Shown here piece after piece: positions 56,075 to 64,000 of a stretch of 64,000 bases of DNA. The translations under genes and the position numbers were made by a program. Numbering within the stretch: position 1 is the first letter of the stretch; each line of letters begins with the position of its first letter. The stretch is taken from assembly GCF_030406905.1 (NCBI RefSeq), contig NZ_CP129137.1:6913501-6977500 (forward strand), given 5' to 3'. The notes under the pieces are model-generated. The model did not search any database, was not told the origin of the DNA, and was given only the letters and a program-made list of their open reading frames with translations. The DNA is from Streptomyces sp. HUAS CB01 (GTDB taxonomy: Bacteria; Actinomycetota; Actinomycetes; Streptomycetales; Streptomycetaceae).

Positions 56075-56794
56075 TCAGATCAGCGACCGGCCTCCGCGCA
56101 GTTGCGGATACAGGCTCTCCGCCCCGTCGGCCAGCGCCGTCCGGACCTGTTTGCTGACGTCGTCGGCCAGCACCTCGTGCAGACCTGCCTCGACGCCGGC
56201 GAGGGCCGTGCGGGCCACCGCGGCGGGGTCGGCCTTCGGCCCCGGCACCCGCGCTGCCATCTCCGTCGCGAGATAGCTGACGTGCAGGGCGGTGACCTGG
56301 GTGCCCTGGTCCGCCAGCGCCACGCGCAGGGCGTTGGTCACGGACCATTCGGCGGCCTTGGCGGCGGAGTATCCGGCACTCGCCGTGATCGACACCCAGG
56401 ACAGCACGGAGAGCACGTTGACGATCGCGCCGCCACCGTTGCGTCCGAGGACGGGGGCGAAGGCCCGGCTCATGGCGAGGGTGCCGAGCACATGCGTCTC
56501 GAACTCCGTGCGGAACGCGTCGAGATCGGCTGTCAGGATGTCCGCCCGTGTCGTGGAACCGGCGTTGTTGACCAGGAGCGTCACGTCCTGGGCCCGGTCC
56601 GCCGCGGCGAGGACGGAGTCGTGGTCGGTGATGTCCACCGCGACCGGGTCGGCCCCGGGAACCGTGACCTTCGAGGGGTCGCGGGCGCCCGCGTAGACCG
56701 CGGCCGCCCCGGACTCGAGGAGCGCCCGTGTGAACTGTTCTCCGAGCCCGCGGTTGGCCCCCGTGACGAAAGCGACGGACCCTTGGAGCTTCAT
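56075..56794 (-). CDS. Short-chain dehydrogenase/reductase, classical
   Basis: A 239-residue protein. FVTGANRGLGEQFTRAL binds NAD(P), LLVNNAGSTT is the NNAG motif, Ser lies in LSVLSWVSITASAG, and GYSAAKAAE supplies the YxxxK catalytic pair, so the enzyme should be active. I start it at 56794 (MKLQGSVAF), which is preceded by GGAAGG; the upstream open frame is spacer. It probably forms an operon with the atypical SDR behind it. Confidence 0.9.
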   Translation of the reverse strand: MKLQGSVAFVTGANRGLGEQFTRALLESGAAAVYAGARDPSKVTVPGADPVAVDITDHDSVLAAADRAQDVTLLVNNAGSTTRADILTADLDAFRTEFETHVLGTLAMSRAFAPVLGRNGGGAIVNVLSVLSWVSITASAGYSAAKAAEWSVTNALRVALADQGTQVTALHVSYLATEMAARVPGPKADPAAVARTALAGVEAGLHEVLADDVSKQVRTALADGAESLYPQLRGGRSLI

Positions 56795-57196
56795 GGGAGA
56801 GGACCTTCCCGACGTGGGTGGGGGCCGGGGCAGGTGGCCACGGGCCACCGCGCGGCGGCCCGTGGCCGCACCTCTCCGAACGTATAGCCATCGGGTTCAC
56901 GTCACCACCCGGCGCACGCCCCGCCGCTCTCACCCCTCTGATGATCTCCCGCCTCGGAACGACGGGCGGAGGCGGATTCTCCGAGATGCCGGAGATCCGA
57001 GGATTTCTGTGATTTTCGGATGGGTAGATACGGGAGACAAGGGGTGAACCGGGCGGGTCGGCCGCTCCGTGTCCCGGCGCATCCGTGCCCTCACGGAAGG
57101 ACGGGACATCGTCCGGCGTCCTGGTCCACCGCGTCGCGTCGGGACGTGCACCCGCGTCGGCCAGGACGCGCACCCGCGTCAGTCAGGAGGGGCGCG
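56795..57196. other. About 400 bases, divergent promoter region
   Basis: Spacer between the leftward SDRs and the rightward NfeD/band-7 pair. The 56935-57040 part is less GC-rich (GGATTTCTGTGATTTTCGG) and contains a GGCGGATTCTCCGAG..CGGAGATCCGAGG dyad-like stretch. It is the likely promoter for one or both units. No gene seen. Confidence 0.4.
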
Positions 57197-57625
57197 ATGG
57201 ACCTGTGGGCGATCTGGCTGATCGTCGCCGCCGTGCTGATCGCCGCGGAGACGGTCACACTGACCGTCGCCCTGGGCATGCTCGGCGGGGCGGCGCTCGT
57301 CACCGCGGCGTTCGCCGCGGCGGGGGTACCGCTGCCCTTCCAATTCCTGGTCTTCACCGTCGTCGCCGTGGTCAGCGTGGTGTTCGTGCGCCCCCGGGTG
57401 CGGCGTGCGCTCAGACCGCCGGGCCGGCGCTTCGGTGTGGACGCACTGGTCGGCCGTACCGCCCATGTCGTCGCGGAGGTGACGGCCACCGGCGGCAGGG
57501 TCCGCATCGGCGGCGAGGAGTGGACGGCCCGTGCGTACGACGAGACGCTGGTGATCCCTCCGGGAACGGCCGTGGACGTCATGGAGATCAGCGGCGCCAC
57601 CGCCGTCGTCTACCCCCGGGAGTGA
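57197..57625 (+). CDS. NfeD-family membrane protein
   Basis: A 142-residue protein. Two or three N-terminal transmembrane helices (about 5-70) are followed by an OB-fold (VDALVGRTAHVVAEV, GRVRIGGEEWTARA) that ends in VMEISGATAVVYP. This is the short NfeD1b form without a protease domain, which partners stomatin-like proteins. AGGAGGGG lies 5-11 bases before the ATG. The band-7 gene begins four bases after its stop, the classic nfeD-slipin pair. Confidence 0.93.
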   Translation: MDLWAIWLIVAAVLIAAETVTLTVALGMLGGAALVTAAFAAAGVPLPFQFLVFTVVAVVSVVFVRPRVRRALRPPGRRFGVDALVGRTAHVVAEVTATGGRVRIGGEEWTARAYDETLVIPPGTAVDVMEISGATAVVYPRE

Positions 57626-57628
57626 ATC

Positions 57629-58654
57629 ATGGAAGCTTCGGCGCTCCTCCTCGTCGGCGTGATCGTCGCGCTGCTGGCGGTCTTCACGGTGCTGCGGGCG
57701 GTGCGCGTCGTTCCCCAGGCGCGTGCCCGCAACGTGGAGCGGCTCGGCCGCTACCACCGCACGCTGCAACCCGGGCTCAACGTGGTCATCCCGTACATCG
57801 ACCGGGTCTATCCGGTGATCGACCTCCGCGAGCAGGTCGTCTCCTTCCAGCCGCAGCCCGTGATCACGGAGGACAACCTGGTCGTGGAGATCGACACCGT
57901 CGTGTACTTCCAGGTCACCGATCCGCGAGCCGCCGCCTACGAGATCGCCGACTATCTGCAGGCTGTCGAGCAGCTCACCGTCACCACCCTGCGCAACGTC
58001 GTGGGCTCGATGGACCTGGAGCAGACCCTCACGTCACGGGACATCATCAACAACCAGTTGCGCGGCGTGCTGGACGAGGCCACCGGGAAGTGGGGGCTGC
58101 GGGTCAACCGCGTCGAGATCAAGGCCATCGACCCCCCGCAGTCCATCAAGGACGCCATGGAGAAGCAGATGCGGGCCGAGCGGGACAAGCGGGCCGCGAT
58201 TCTCGGGGCCGAAGGGCAGCGTCAGGCCCAGATCCTCACCGCGGAGGGCGAGAAGCAGTCCGCGGTCCTCCGGGCCGAGGGCAACCGGACCGCGGAGATC
58301 CTGAAGGCCGAGGGCCAGTCCCGGGCCATCGACGAGGTGTTCCAGGCCGTGCACCGCAACGATCCGGACCCCAAGCTGCTCGCGTACCAGTACCTCCAGG
58401 TGCTGCCCCAGCTCGCACAGGGTCCGGGGAGCACGTTCTGGGTCATCCCCGGCGAGGTCACCTCCGCGCTCCAGGGCGTGTCCCGCGCCTTCGGCGAGGT
58501 GCTGCCCCGGTCGCCGGCGACCCGGGAGGAGCCCGCCGACGGCGCGGCCGGCCGGAAGGCCGCCGACGACGCGGCGCAGGCGGCGGAAGCCGCGGCGGAG
58601 GCCGTCGCCGACGCGGTCCAGGCCGACGGCGGTACCACCCGTCCCCGGCCGTGA
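57629..58654 (+). CDS. SPFH/band-7 (stomatin/slipin-like, QmcA-type) protein
   Basis: A 341-residue protein. One N-terminal transmembrane helix (residues 5-24) is followed by the SPFH domain (VVPQARARNVERLGRYHRTL, VITEDNLVVEIDTVVYFQVTD). A long Ala/Glu/Gln coiled coil comes next (AAILGAEGQRQAQILTAEGE), then a conserved STFWVIPGEV and a disordered Ala-rich tail. Such proteins oligomerise into membrane microdomain scaffolds and work with NfeD, its immediate neighbour. Confidence 0.93.
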   Translation: MEASALLLVGVIVALLAVFTVLRAVRVVPQARARNVERLGRYHRTLQPGLNVVIPYIDRVYPVIDLREQVVSFQPQPVITEDNLVVEIDTVVYFQVTDPRAAAYEIADYLQAVEQLTVTTLRNVVGSMDLEQTLTSRDIINNQLRGVLDEATGKWGLRVNRVEIKAIDPPQSIKDAMEKQMRAERDKRAAILGAEGQRQAQILTAEGEKQSAVLRAEGNRTAEILKAEGQSRAIDEVFQAVHRNDPDPKLLAYQYLQVLPQLAQGPGSTFWVIPGEVTSALQGVSRAFGEVLPRSPATREEPADGAAGRKAADDAAQAAEAAAEAVADAVQADGGTTRPRP

Positions 58655-58929
58655 GAGGGCGTGGAACCGCACCACGGCGAAGACGGCGAGGGAAGTCGCG
58701 TGTCGCGCCTTCGGGACCGTTCCCACCGAAGGCGTACGCTGCCAACGTCGGCTGATCCACGCCGTGTTCGCCACCGCCGCCGGAGGGAAGGCATGACCGC
58801 GTTCACGGGGAGGCGGCCACCGGAACTCACCCACCGCCGACCGACGCGACGCGGCCGGACCCGCGGGCGCTCCGCACGGCGGCGGGTCCGGCCGTCCACC
58901 ACCACTTCTCGCTCCGAAGGCCAACCCGC

Positions 58930-60144
58930 ATGAGCACGGACCACCGCCACCTCCTCGTCATCGGCATCGGTGCCGGCGACCCGGACCATCTGACGCTCGC
59001 GGCGGTGAAGGCGATGCGCCGAGCCGACGTGTTCTTCGTCCTGGGTAAAGGGCCGCAGAAGTCCTCCCTCACCGATCTGCGGCGGCGCATGCTCGACGAG
59101 CACGCCCGCGCGCCGTACCGGGTCGTCGAGGCGGACGACCCCTGGCGCGACCGGACGCCGGCGGGCCGGAGCGAGTACACCGCCGCGGTCCACGACTGGC
59201 GCAGCCGGCGCGCGGATGTCTACGAGCGCCTGATCCGGGACGAGTTGGCCCCCGGGCAGACCGGCGCGTTCCTGGTGTGGGGCGACCCCGCCCTGTACGA
59301 CAGCACTCTGGGCATCCTGTCCGACATCGGCGCACGGGGCGGTGTCGCGTTCGACACCGAGGTCGTGCCGGGGATCAGCAGCGTGTCCGCGCTGGCCGCA
59401 CGGCACCGCATCACGCTCAACCAGGTCGGCCGCCCCGTCCACATCACTCCCGCGCGCCGACTGCCCGAGGTGCGCCTCAACGACGACGGGGACATCGTCG
59501 TCATGCTCGACGCCCAGGAGTCGTTCACCGGCGTCGAAGGCGACGACGTGTGGATCTACTGGGGCGCCTACCTCGGCACACCCGACGAACTCCTCGTCTC
59601 CGGCAGGCTCTCGGACGTCTCCGGACGCATCAGCCGGCTGCGCGCCGAAGCCCGAGCCCGCCACGGCTGGATCATGGACACCTACCTCCTGCGCATCGTC
59701 GACGAGGGCCCGGCGGACGGCGGCACCGGGGCGGGCAGGCCCTCGGTCCCCGCCCGGCGGACCCTGTCGGACGAGCCCTCCGAACGCTGCGGGGCCCGGC
59801 AGCCGGGGGAGCCGGAGGAGCTCGTGATCCCCGTCCTCCGGGTGGCCGACGCCGCGACCGCGGTCGCCTGGTACCGGCGGCTCGGCTTCGTGAAGCAGTG
59901 GGGGCACCGGTTCGAACCGGGGTCGCCCGCGTTCGTCGAGATCGCGAGGGGCCCGGTGAAGCTGTTCCTGTCCGAGCACACCGGCGATGCCCGCCCCGAC
60001 ACGCTGATCTATCTGCGGGTGGGCGACGTCGACGCCGTCGCGGCCGAGTTCGGCGTGCCGGTCACCACCGCCCCCTGGGCGCGTGAGGTGGAGCTGAGCG
60101 ACCCCGACGGCAACCGGCTGCGCGTCGGGACACCGGCAGGCTGA
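58930..60144 (+). CDS. cobF: CobF precorrin-6A synthase fused to a glyoxalase/BRP domain
   Basis: A 404-residue protein. Residues 1-255 are an SAM-dependent tetrapyrrole methylase of the CobF type (LVIGIGAGDPDHLTL, LVWGDPALYDSTLGIL, EVVPGISSVSAL), the deacetylating precorrin-6A synthase of aerobic cobalamin synthesis. After a charged linker (about 256-297), residues 298-402 form a glyoxalase/bleomycin-resistance-like domain (IPVLRVADAATAVAWYRRLG, VELSDPDGNRLRVG). No stop separates them. A GGAGGAG with a GTG at 59823 could also allow separate translation of the second domain. No other cob genes are nearby. Confidence 0.88.
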   Translation: MSTDHRHLLVIGIGAGDPDHLTLAAVKAMRRADVFFVLGKGPQKSSLTDLRRRMLDEHARAPYRVVEADDPWRDRTPAGRSEYTAAVHDWRSRRADVYERLIRDELAPGQTGAFLVWGDPALYDSTLGILSDIGARGGVAFDTEVVPGISSVSALAARHRITLNQVGRPVHITPARRLPEVRLNDDGDIVVMLDAQESFTGVEGDDVWIYWGAYLGTPDELLVSGRLSDVSGRISRLRAEARARHGWIMDTYLLRIVDEGPADGGTGAGRPSVPARRTLSDEPSERCGARQPGEPEELVIPVLRVADAATAVAWYRRLGFVKQWGHRFEPGSPAFVEIARGPVKLFLSEHTGDARPDTLIYLRVGDVDAVAAEFGVPVTTAPWAREVELSDPDGNRLRVGTPAG

Positions 60145-60145
60145 G

Positions 60146-60170
60146 CCCCGGCCGAGGGGCCGGGCCGGGG
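60146..60170 (+). terminator. GC hairpin after the CobF fusion
   Basis: CCCCGGCC and GGCCGGGG around a 9-base loop, starting directly after the stop codon at 60142-60144. Confidence 0.6.
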
Positions 60171-60182
60171 GCGCGCTGTCCA

Positions 60183-60329
60183 TGTCACCGCACGGGGTGA
60201 GCCTCACCTTCCGGCCCAAGGGGTGGGTGGCGGGCCGGTGACATCGTGCCGGTGACAGTGCACTTCGAGCACGGCGGACAGGTCAGGACCGTCGCCGTGG
60301 TGGTCGGCCGGGAGTCCGCCTCCCGCTGA
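60183..60329 (+). pseudogene. Frameshifted C-terminal remnant of a PCu(A)C copper chaperone
   Basis: From the ATG at 60183 one frame reads MSPHGVSLTFRPKGWVAG and stops. The adjacent frame continues GDIVPVTVHFEHGGQVRTVA and ends at 60327-60329. Joined at about 60235 they give the end of a PCu(A)C (DUF461) domain, the secreted Cu(I) chaperone family whose C-terminus typically reads MSPxGVxVT...GDxVPxTLHF. The N-terminal half with the H(M)X10MX21HXM ligands is missing. It sits upstream of a YcnI-partner-like membrane protein, which suits a lost copper operon member. Confidence 0.6.
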
Positions 60330-60717
60330 CGCGGGCGCGCACGCCGTCCACCGGCCCGCACCGGGATTCGTGTGCTGCCCGGGGTGATCGTGCTGTGCCG
60401 GGGTGACGGCGCCCAGGGGGTCGCCGGGGCGGCGGCGCCGTCACGCGCGCGAGTCCCGATCGGCGCCCTCGCCGCCCTCTGCCCGGATTCCCGCGCCCCG
60501 GCGTTCGGTGGTGCGCCGGATGGCGGGTGCTCCCTCGTGGCGCGCACGGCGGTGTGCCCCGGGAGGGGCCGCACATGGTATTCGTCGCCGTGGACGGTGC
60601 GTCAGTTCCCGTCACAGGCAGTGGGTTTGATCACACGCGCCGGTCTGAGTGAGTGACCCGGCTCGCTCCCGTACCCATGCATGACGACGACCCGTCAGGA
60701 TGCGAGGATGAGGCCCC
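60330..60717. other. About 390 bases without a recognised gene
   Basis: Spacer between the chaperone remnant and the membrane protein. The end (60600-60717) is less GC-rich (GGGTTTGATCACACGCGCC, CCCATGCATGACGACGACCC) and probably carries the promoter of the next gene. Nothing else is recognisable. Confidence 0.4.
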
Positions 60718-61434
60718 ATGACTGTCGGGTGGTGTTCTCGTACGGTACGGGCCGCGGTGTTCGCGGCCGTATGCGTGCTCCTCGCCGCCCTCGGTCACGT
60801 GATGATGTCCGGGCAGTCCGTGCCCTGGTGGACCCTGGCCGGCGGGTTCGGTGCGACCGGCGCGCTGGGCTGGTGCCTCGCGGGGCGTGAGCGGGGGCGG
60901 CTCGCCGTCCTGAACCTGGTGGTCGTCGTACAGACGGCCCTGCACACGGCGTTCTCGCTCGCACAGCCGGCGGCGCCGGCCGACGGCCGGGCCCCGCACA
61001 CGACGGGGTCCGCGCACTCCGGGCACCACCCCATGCCGTCCGCCGGCACGGGGCCGTCACACACGGAAGTCACGGACGCCCTGGACGGCATGGCGATGGC
61101 GCACACGCACGCCGGCCACATGGGCGCGGGCCTCATGGACCCGACGCATGCCCCGGCCGTCGACTCGGCGTCGCTGGGCATGCTCGCCGCCCACCTGCTG
61201 GCAGCGCTGCTCACCGGCCTGTGGCTCGCACACGGCGAGCGAGCCGCGTTCCGCATCCTCCGCGCGGTCGCCGGGTGGCTCACCGCACCGCTGAGGCTTC
61301 TCCTCGCGCTGCCGGCGCCGCCGCACCGGCCACGCCTGCGCGGCCGCCGCCGCCCTTCCCGCGGGTCGCGGCTGCGTCCGCTGGTCCACGCGATCGTCTC
61401 CCGGGGTCCGCCCGCGGGGTCAGCTGTCGCCTGA
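60718..61434 (+). CDS. His/Met-rich membrane protein, paralogue of the YcnI-operon membrane protein
   Basis: A 238-residue protein. Four hydrophobic helices (about 9-28, 36-52, 60-82 and 143-165) flank a central extracytoplasmic loop (about 88-140) rich in His and Met (HSGHHPMPSAG, MAMAHTHAGHMGAGLM). Such a composition is expected for copper binding. The C-terminal tail is highly basic. The last helix and tail resemble the protein at 53032-53772. GAGGATGAGG precedes the ATG. A role in copper handling is inferred from composition and from the adjacent PCu(A)C remnant. Confidence 0.82.
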   Translation: MTVGWCSRTVRAAVFAAVCVLLAALGHVMMSGQSVPWWTLAGGFGATGALGWCLAGRERGRLAVLNLVVVVQTALHTAFSLAQPAAPADGRAPHTTGSAHSGHHPMPSAGTGPSHTEVTDALDGMAMAHTHAGHMGAGLMDPTHAPAVDSASLGMLAAHLLAALLTGLWLAHGERAAFRILRAVAGWLTAPLRLLLALPAPPHRPRLRGRRRPSRGSRLRPLVHAIVSRGPPAGSAVA

Positions 61435-61788
61435 CGACAGCCGGAATCCCGAGGCGGCCCAAGTGCCCCTCGGACCACGGCCGTACGCCGGCAGGGGTGG
61501 CCACGAAGGACACCGCCCCCGCGAGCGCCGTGCGGCCGGACCCCCACACCGGATGACGGGCCGTGCGGCCCGGCCGTGTCCCGCGCATCAGCACCGTCCG
61601 CCCGAAGGGCAGGACTCGCGGCGCCCGGTGTGCGCAGTCGCAGGGCGGAGGGCGTCCTCGTACCGGGCGTACGCGGACGACACCGGCCGACGTGGCGAGT
61701 GCGTGCGCCGGCGTGCCGGACCGACGGAACCTCGCGGACACGACCCAGGGCCCGGTCCCGGTTCCGGACGACCCGAGAAGGACACCAC
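61435..61788. other. About 350 bases without a recognised gene
   Basis: Spacer before the sigma factor. No open frame with a ribosome site and no clear hairpin or dyad was found. Confidence 0.4.
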
Positions 61789-62409
61789 GTGATCTCTTCC
61801 GCCCTGCCCGCTGCCTGCGACACGACGGAACAGGCGACTCCGGCCGATGAGTCGATCACCTCCTGGGCGCTCGCCGCGCGCGGCGGTGACGCCGACGCCG
61901 TGGAGCGCTTCGTGAGCGCCCTGCACCGCGACGTACTGCGCTATGTGGCCCACCTGTGCGGTGACCCCCAGTCGGCCGACGACCTGGCCCAGGACACTTT
62001 CCTGCGCGCGCTGAGCAGCCTGCACCGCTTCGAGGGACGGTCCTCGGCCCGTGCCTGGCTGCTGTCCATCGCCCGCCGCGCGGTGATCGACAGCTATCGG
62101 TACAAGGCCGCACGGCCCAGGCTGCACGACGTACCGGACTGGCAGCTGGCGGTCGAACACGCGCAGCCGTGCGACCTGCCGGGCTTCGACGAGGGCGTCG
62201 CCCTGCTCGAACTGCTCGCGGCCCTGCCCGAGGAGCGCCGCGAGGCGTTCGTCCTCACCCAGATGCTGGGTCTGCCCTATGCCGAGGCGGCCGAGCTGAG
62301 CGACTGCCCGGTCGGCACCGTGCGGTCCCGTGTGGCCCGCGCCAGAGCGACGCTCATGGACCTGCTCACCGAGGCGGAGGGCCGGGCCGCGCCGGCCGTG
62401 GCCGCCTGA
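61789..62409 (+). CDS. ECF RNA polymerase sigma factor
   Basis: A 206-residue protein. Region 2 (VERFVSALHRDVLRYVAHLCGD, ADDLAQDTFLRALSSLHRF, SARAWLLSIARRAVIDSYR) and region 4 (LPEERREAFVLTQMLGLPYAEAAELSDCPVGTVRSRVARAR) are complete. I start it at the GTG at 61789 (MISSALPA), which has AGAAGGA 6 bases upstream. No anti-sigma gene adjoins it. The next genes are a metal or metallophore importer, and the preceding one is a His/Met-rich membrane protein, so it may control metal homeostasis. Confidence 0.92.
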   Translation: MISSALPAACDTTEQATPADESITSWALAARGGDADAVERFVSALHRDVLRYVAHLCGDPQSADDLAQDTFLRALSSLHRFEGRSSARAWLLSIARRAVIDSYRYKAARPRLHDVPDWQLAVEHAQPCDLPGFDEGVALLELLAALPEERREAFVLTQMLGLPYAEAAELSDCPVGTVRSRVARARATLMDLLTEAEGRAAPAVAA

Positions 62410-62622
62410 CGCGGCGGGATGCCGGCCCGACCCCCACGGGCACCGGGCCGGCACCCTCCACCGGGGCCTCCAGCCGCGGCGTGCCGGGGGACTCCAGCCG
62501 CGCCGGACCCCGCCGGCTGCGGTACCGGACCGGACGCACCGGGAACTCGGGCCGGGTCCGCCCCGACTAGTGGACCGGGTGACGGAGTTCCCCCCTGTGT
62601 CGAGCGGATTCTGGAGAGTTTC

Positions 62623-63684
62623 ATGCGTTCTCGTGTGTGGTGCGGAACGTCGGCCGCCGTGCTCGGCCTCCTCGCGGCGGGCTGCGGTGGCGGGAAGGGC
62701 GTCGAGGACGAGGGCACGGGGAAGGCCGCCGCCGGCGGCCACCCCGTGACCGTCACCGACTGCACGGGAGCCGGGACCACCTTCGCCGCGCCCCCGGAGA
62801 GGATCGTCACGAGCAACGCCTCCGGCCTGGAACTCCTGCTCCGCCTGGGAGCGGGCGACAAGGTGGTCGGCACGGGGTTCCCGCCCGGCAAGGGAACGCT
62901 GCCGGGCGAACTGGACGCCAGGGCGCAGCAGGTCGAGGTCCTCAGCCGGACCGTCGTCCCCAAGGAGAAGCTCCTCGGCTCCGGCGCCGACATGTACCTC
63001 GACACCTTCGCCTCGATGGGCGGCATGGGCGGCGGCATGGGCGACGCCCCGACGGAGGAGGAGTTCAAGGCCGCCGGGATCACGCACATGTACCTCAAGT
63101 CCACGGCGTGCGCGGCGATGGGCAAGGGCCCGTCCACGGACCTGTCCGCGGTCGAGGCGGACATCACCTCCCTCGGTGCCGTCACGGGCACGCGCGCGAG
63201 GGCGAAGGAACTCGTCGCCGGCATGCGGGAGCAGGTGGACGCGGTCCGGAAGGCGGTCGGGGGGATGCCCGAGGACGCCCGGCCGACGTACTTCTTCTTC
63301 GACTACGACGCGGGCACCGGACAGCCCACGGCCGTCTGCAACCGCCAGGTCGCCAACGCGGTGATCACCCTGGCCGGCGCCCGTAACGTCTTCGCGGACT
63401 GCGACGGCGACTTCAAGCAGGTCAGCTGGGAGGACGTGGTGTCCAGAAACCCGGACTGGATCCAGCTCGGCGTGCGCAACCGGGGCAGCGAGGCCGCCAA
63501 CGAGAAGGCCTTCGACGAAGCGCGGAGGTGGCTGGAGGGCAACGCCGCCACCAAGGGGCTGAAGGCGGTGAAGGACGGACGCTTCCTGCGCATCGGCTCC
63601 GAGCGCACCACCATCCCGGGGGTGGAGAACGCCGACGTGGTCCGGGAGATCGCCGGGACGATCCACCCGGGCAGGGTCAAGTGA
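62623..63684 (+). CDS. FecB/BtuF-type ABC solute-binding lipoprotein with Met-rich loop
   Basis: A 353-residue protein. The lipobox LAAGC gives lipidated Cys21. The helical-backbone periplasmic binding domain (ERIVTSNASGLELLLRLGAGD, VVSRNPDWIQLG) is that of iron-siderophore or cobalamin carriers. An unusual stretch, residues 121-170, contains M124, M132, M135, M139, M156, C163 and M166 around SMGGMGGGMG, a composition suited to Cu(I) or another soft metal. CTGGAGAG precedes the ATG at 62623. It overlaps the permease gene by GTGA. The ligand may be a metallophore, cobalamin or a copper complex. Confidence 0.9.
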   Translation: MRSRVWCGTSAAVLGLLAAGCGGGKGVEDEGTGKAAAGGHPVTVTDCTGAGTTFAAPPERIVTSNASGLELLLRLGAGDKVVGTGFPPGKGTLPGELDARAQQVEVLSRTVVPKEKLLGSGADMYLDTFASMGGMGGGMGDAPTEEEFKAAGITHMYLKSTACAAMGKGPSTDLSAVEADITSLGAVTGTRARAKELVAGMREQVDAVRKAVGGMPEDARPTYFFFDYDAGTGQPTAVCNRQVANAVITLAGARNVFADCDGDFKQVSWEDVVSRNPDWIQLGVRNRGSEAANEKAFDEARRWLEGNAATKGLKAVKDGRFLRIGSERTTIPGVENADVVREIAGTIHPGRVK

Positions 63685-64000
63685 CGGTGACGTCCCCGCC
63701 GTCCGCGTCCCGCCGTGACGGCGCGGACGCGGCGGACGAGGCGCGGACCGTGCCCGCCGGGGTGCTCGCGGCCGTCCTCGGAGCGGCGCTGCTGGCGGCC
63801 CTGACCGTGGCGGTCTCCTGGGGTTCCACGTCGATTCCGCCCGGTGAGGTGTGGGGCGTGGTGGGCAGACGGCTGGCCGGCGGGGCGCCTCGGCCCGGCA
63901 CGGACGACCTGATCGTCTGGCAACTGCGGGTGCCCCGGGCCCTGCTGGCCGCGCTCGTCGGCGCCGGGCTCGGCGTCGTCGGCACGGCGGTGCAGGCCCT
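63681..64000 (+). CDS. FecCD-family ABC transporter permease, 3' end outside window
   Basis: At least 106 residues are visible, with no stop before the window ends. A charged N-terminus (about 1-25) is followed by a first transmembrane helix (VLAAVLGAALLAALTVAVSWG). The FecCD signature QLRVPRALLAALVGAGLGVV then begins helix 2. The GTG at 63681 overlaps the binding-protein stop (GTGA), so the two are coupled. It should form the channel of the metal/metallophore importer; the ATPase is presumably just beyond the window. Confidence 0.9.
   Translation, partial: MTVTSPPSASRRDGADAADEARTVPAGVLAAVLGAALLAALTVAVSWGSTSIPPGEVWGVVGRRLAGGAPRPGTDDLIVWQLRVPRALLAALVGAGLGVVGTAVQA

Noticed and set aside
58655..58929. 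Cobalamin riboswitch upstream of the cobF fusion or of the binding lipoprotein (62410-62622)
   Set aside because: No B12-box-like conserved core or its pseudoknot partner is visible in either leader.

Overview
The window is very GC-rich actinobacterial DNA and almost certainly comes from a Streptomyces or a close relative. The signs are strongly G/C-biased third codon positions, many GTG starts, a Streptomyces subtilisin inhibitor (SSI) protein, two multidomain SpoIIE-type phosphatases with ATPase domains, an ECF41-like sigma factor, a CebR-like cellobiose-type locus, and rare TTA codons confined to one odd gene. It looks like chromosomal, partly accessory sequence. There is no rRNA, no tRNA that I can see, no CRISPR array, and only relics of insertion sequences.

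Layout. 1-1.5 kb: end of a helical-repeat protein and a DUF1232 protein. 1.7-5.4 kb: a three-gene molybdenum aldehyde oxidoreductase operon of paoABC type. 6-13.2 kb: a signalling block with a response regulator, a giant HAMP-array hybrid histidine kinase and a divergent SpoIIE phosphatase. 13.4-20.5 kb: a small secreted protein, thioredoxin reductase, a cation/proton antiporter, a Cys/Gly-tailed membrane peptide, an epoxide hydrolase, an orphan protein and a MarR regulator with a perfect palindromic operator. 20.8-28.4 kb: a mosaic accessory segment. It holds an internally deleted azoreductase, a nitroreductase fused to a truncated ECF sigma factor, a coupled operon (patatin, glycosyltransferase, membrane protein, hydrolase-like protein), a GntR regulator followed by the stump of an ABC ATPase, and a methyltransferase. 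28.5-31.9 kb: a membrane-anchored polymorphic toxin with its probable immunity gene. 32.3-44 kb: a PAS-GAF-SpoIIE-ATPase phosphatase, a flavin disulfide reductase, a quinone reductase, an RraA-like protein, the SSI inhibitor, a DinB protein between IS relics, a GNAT, a frameshifted membrane protein and an MmcQ/YjbR protein.

44.2-51.8 kb is a carbohydrate regulon: a LacI regulator, divergent from a solute-binding lipoprotein, two permeases and a GH1 beta-glucosidase, followed by a convergent GFO/IDH/MocA oxidoreductase. The same 14-bp palindrome occurs twice in front of the transporter and once in front of the oxidoreductase, which ties the latter to the regulon. No ABC ATPase is present, as expected if a shared MsiK-type ATPase serves the transporter.

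52.3-64 kb is rich in metal-related genes: a YcnI (DUF1775) protein with a partner membrane protein, a CDF efflux pump, two SDRs, an NfeD/band-7 pair, a CobF-glyoxalase fusion, a frameshifted PCu(A)C remnant, a second copy of the partner membrane protein, an ECF sigma factor, and a FecB-type binding lipoprotein with a Met-rich loop coupled to a FecCD permease that runs off the window. The most unusual items are the membrane/pilin-like toxin with its immunity gene, the two in-frame fusions, and the Met-rich ABC importer beside copper genes.
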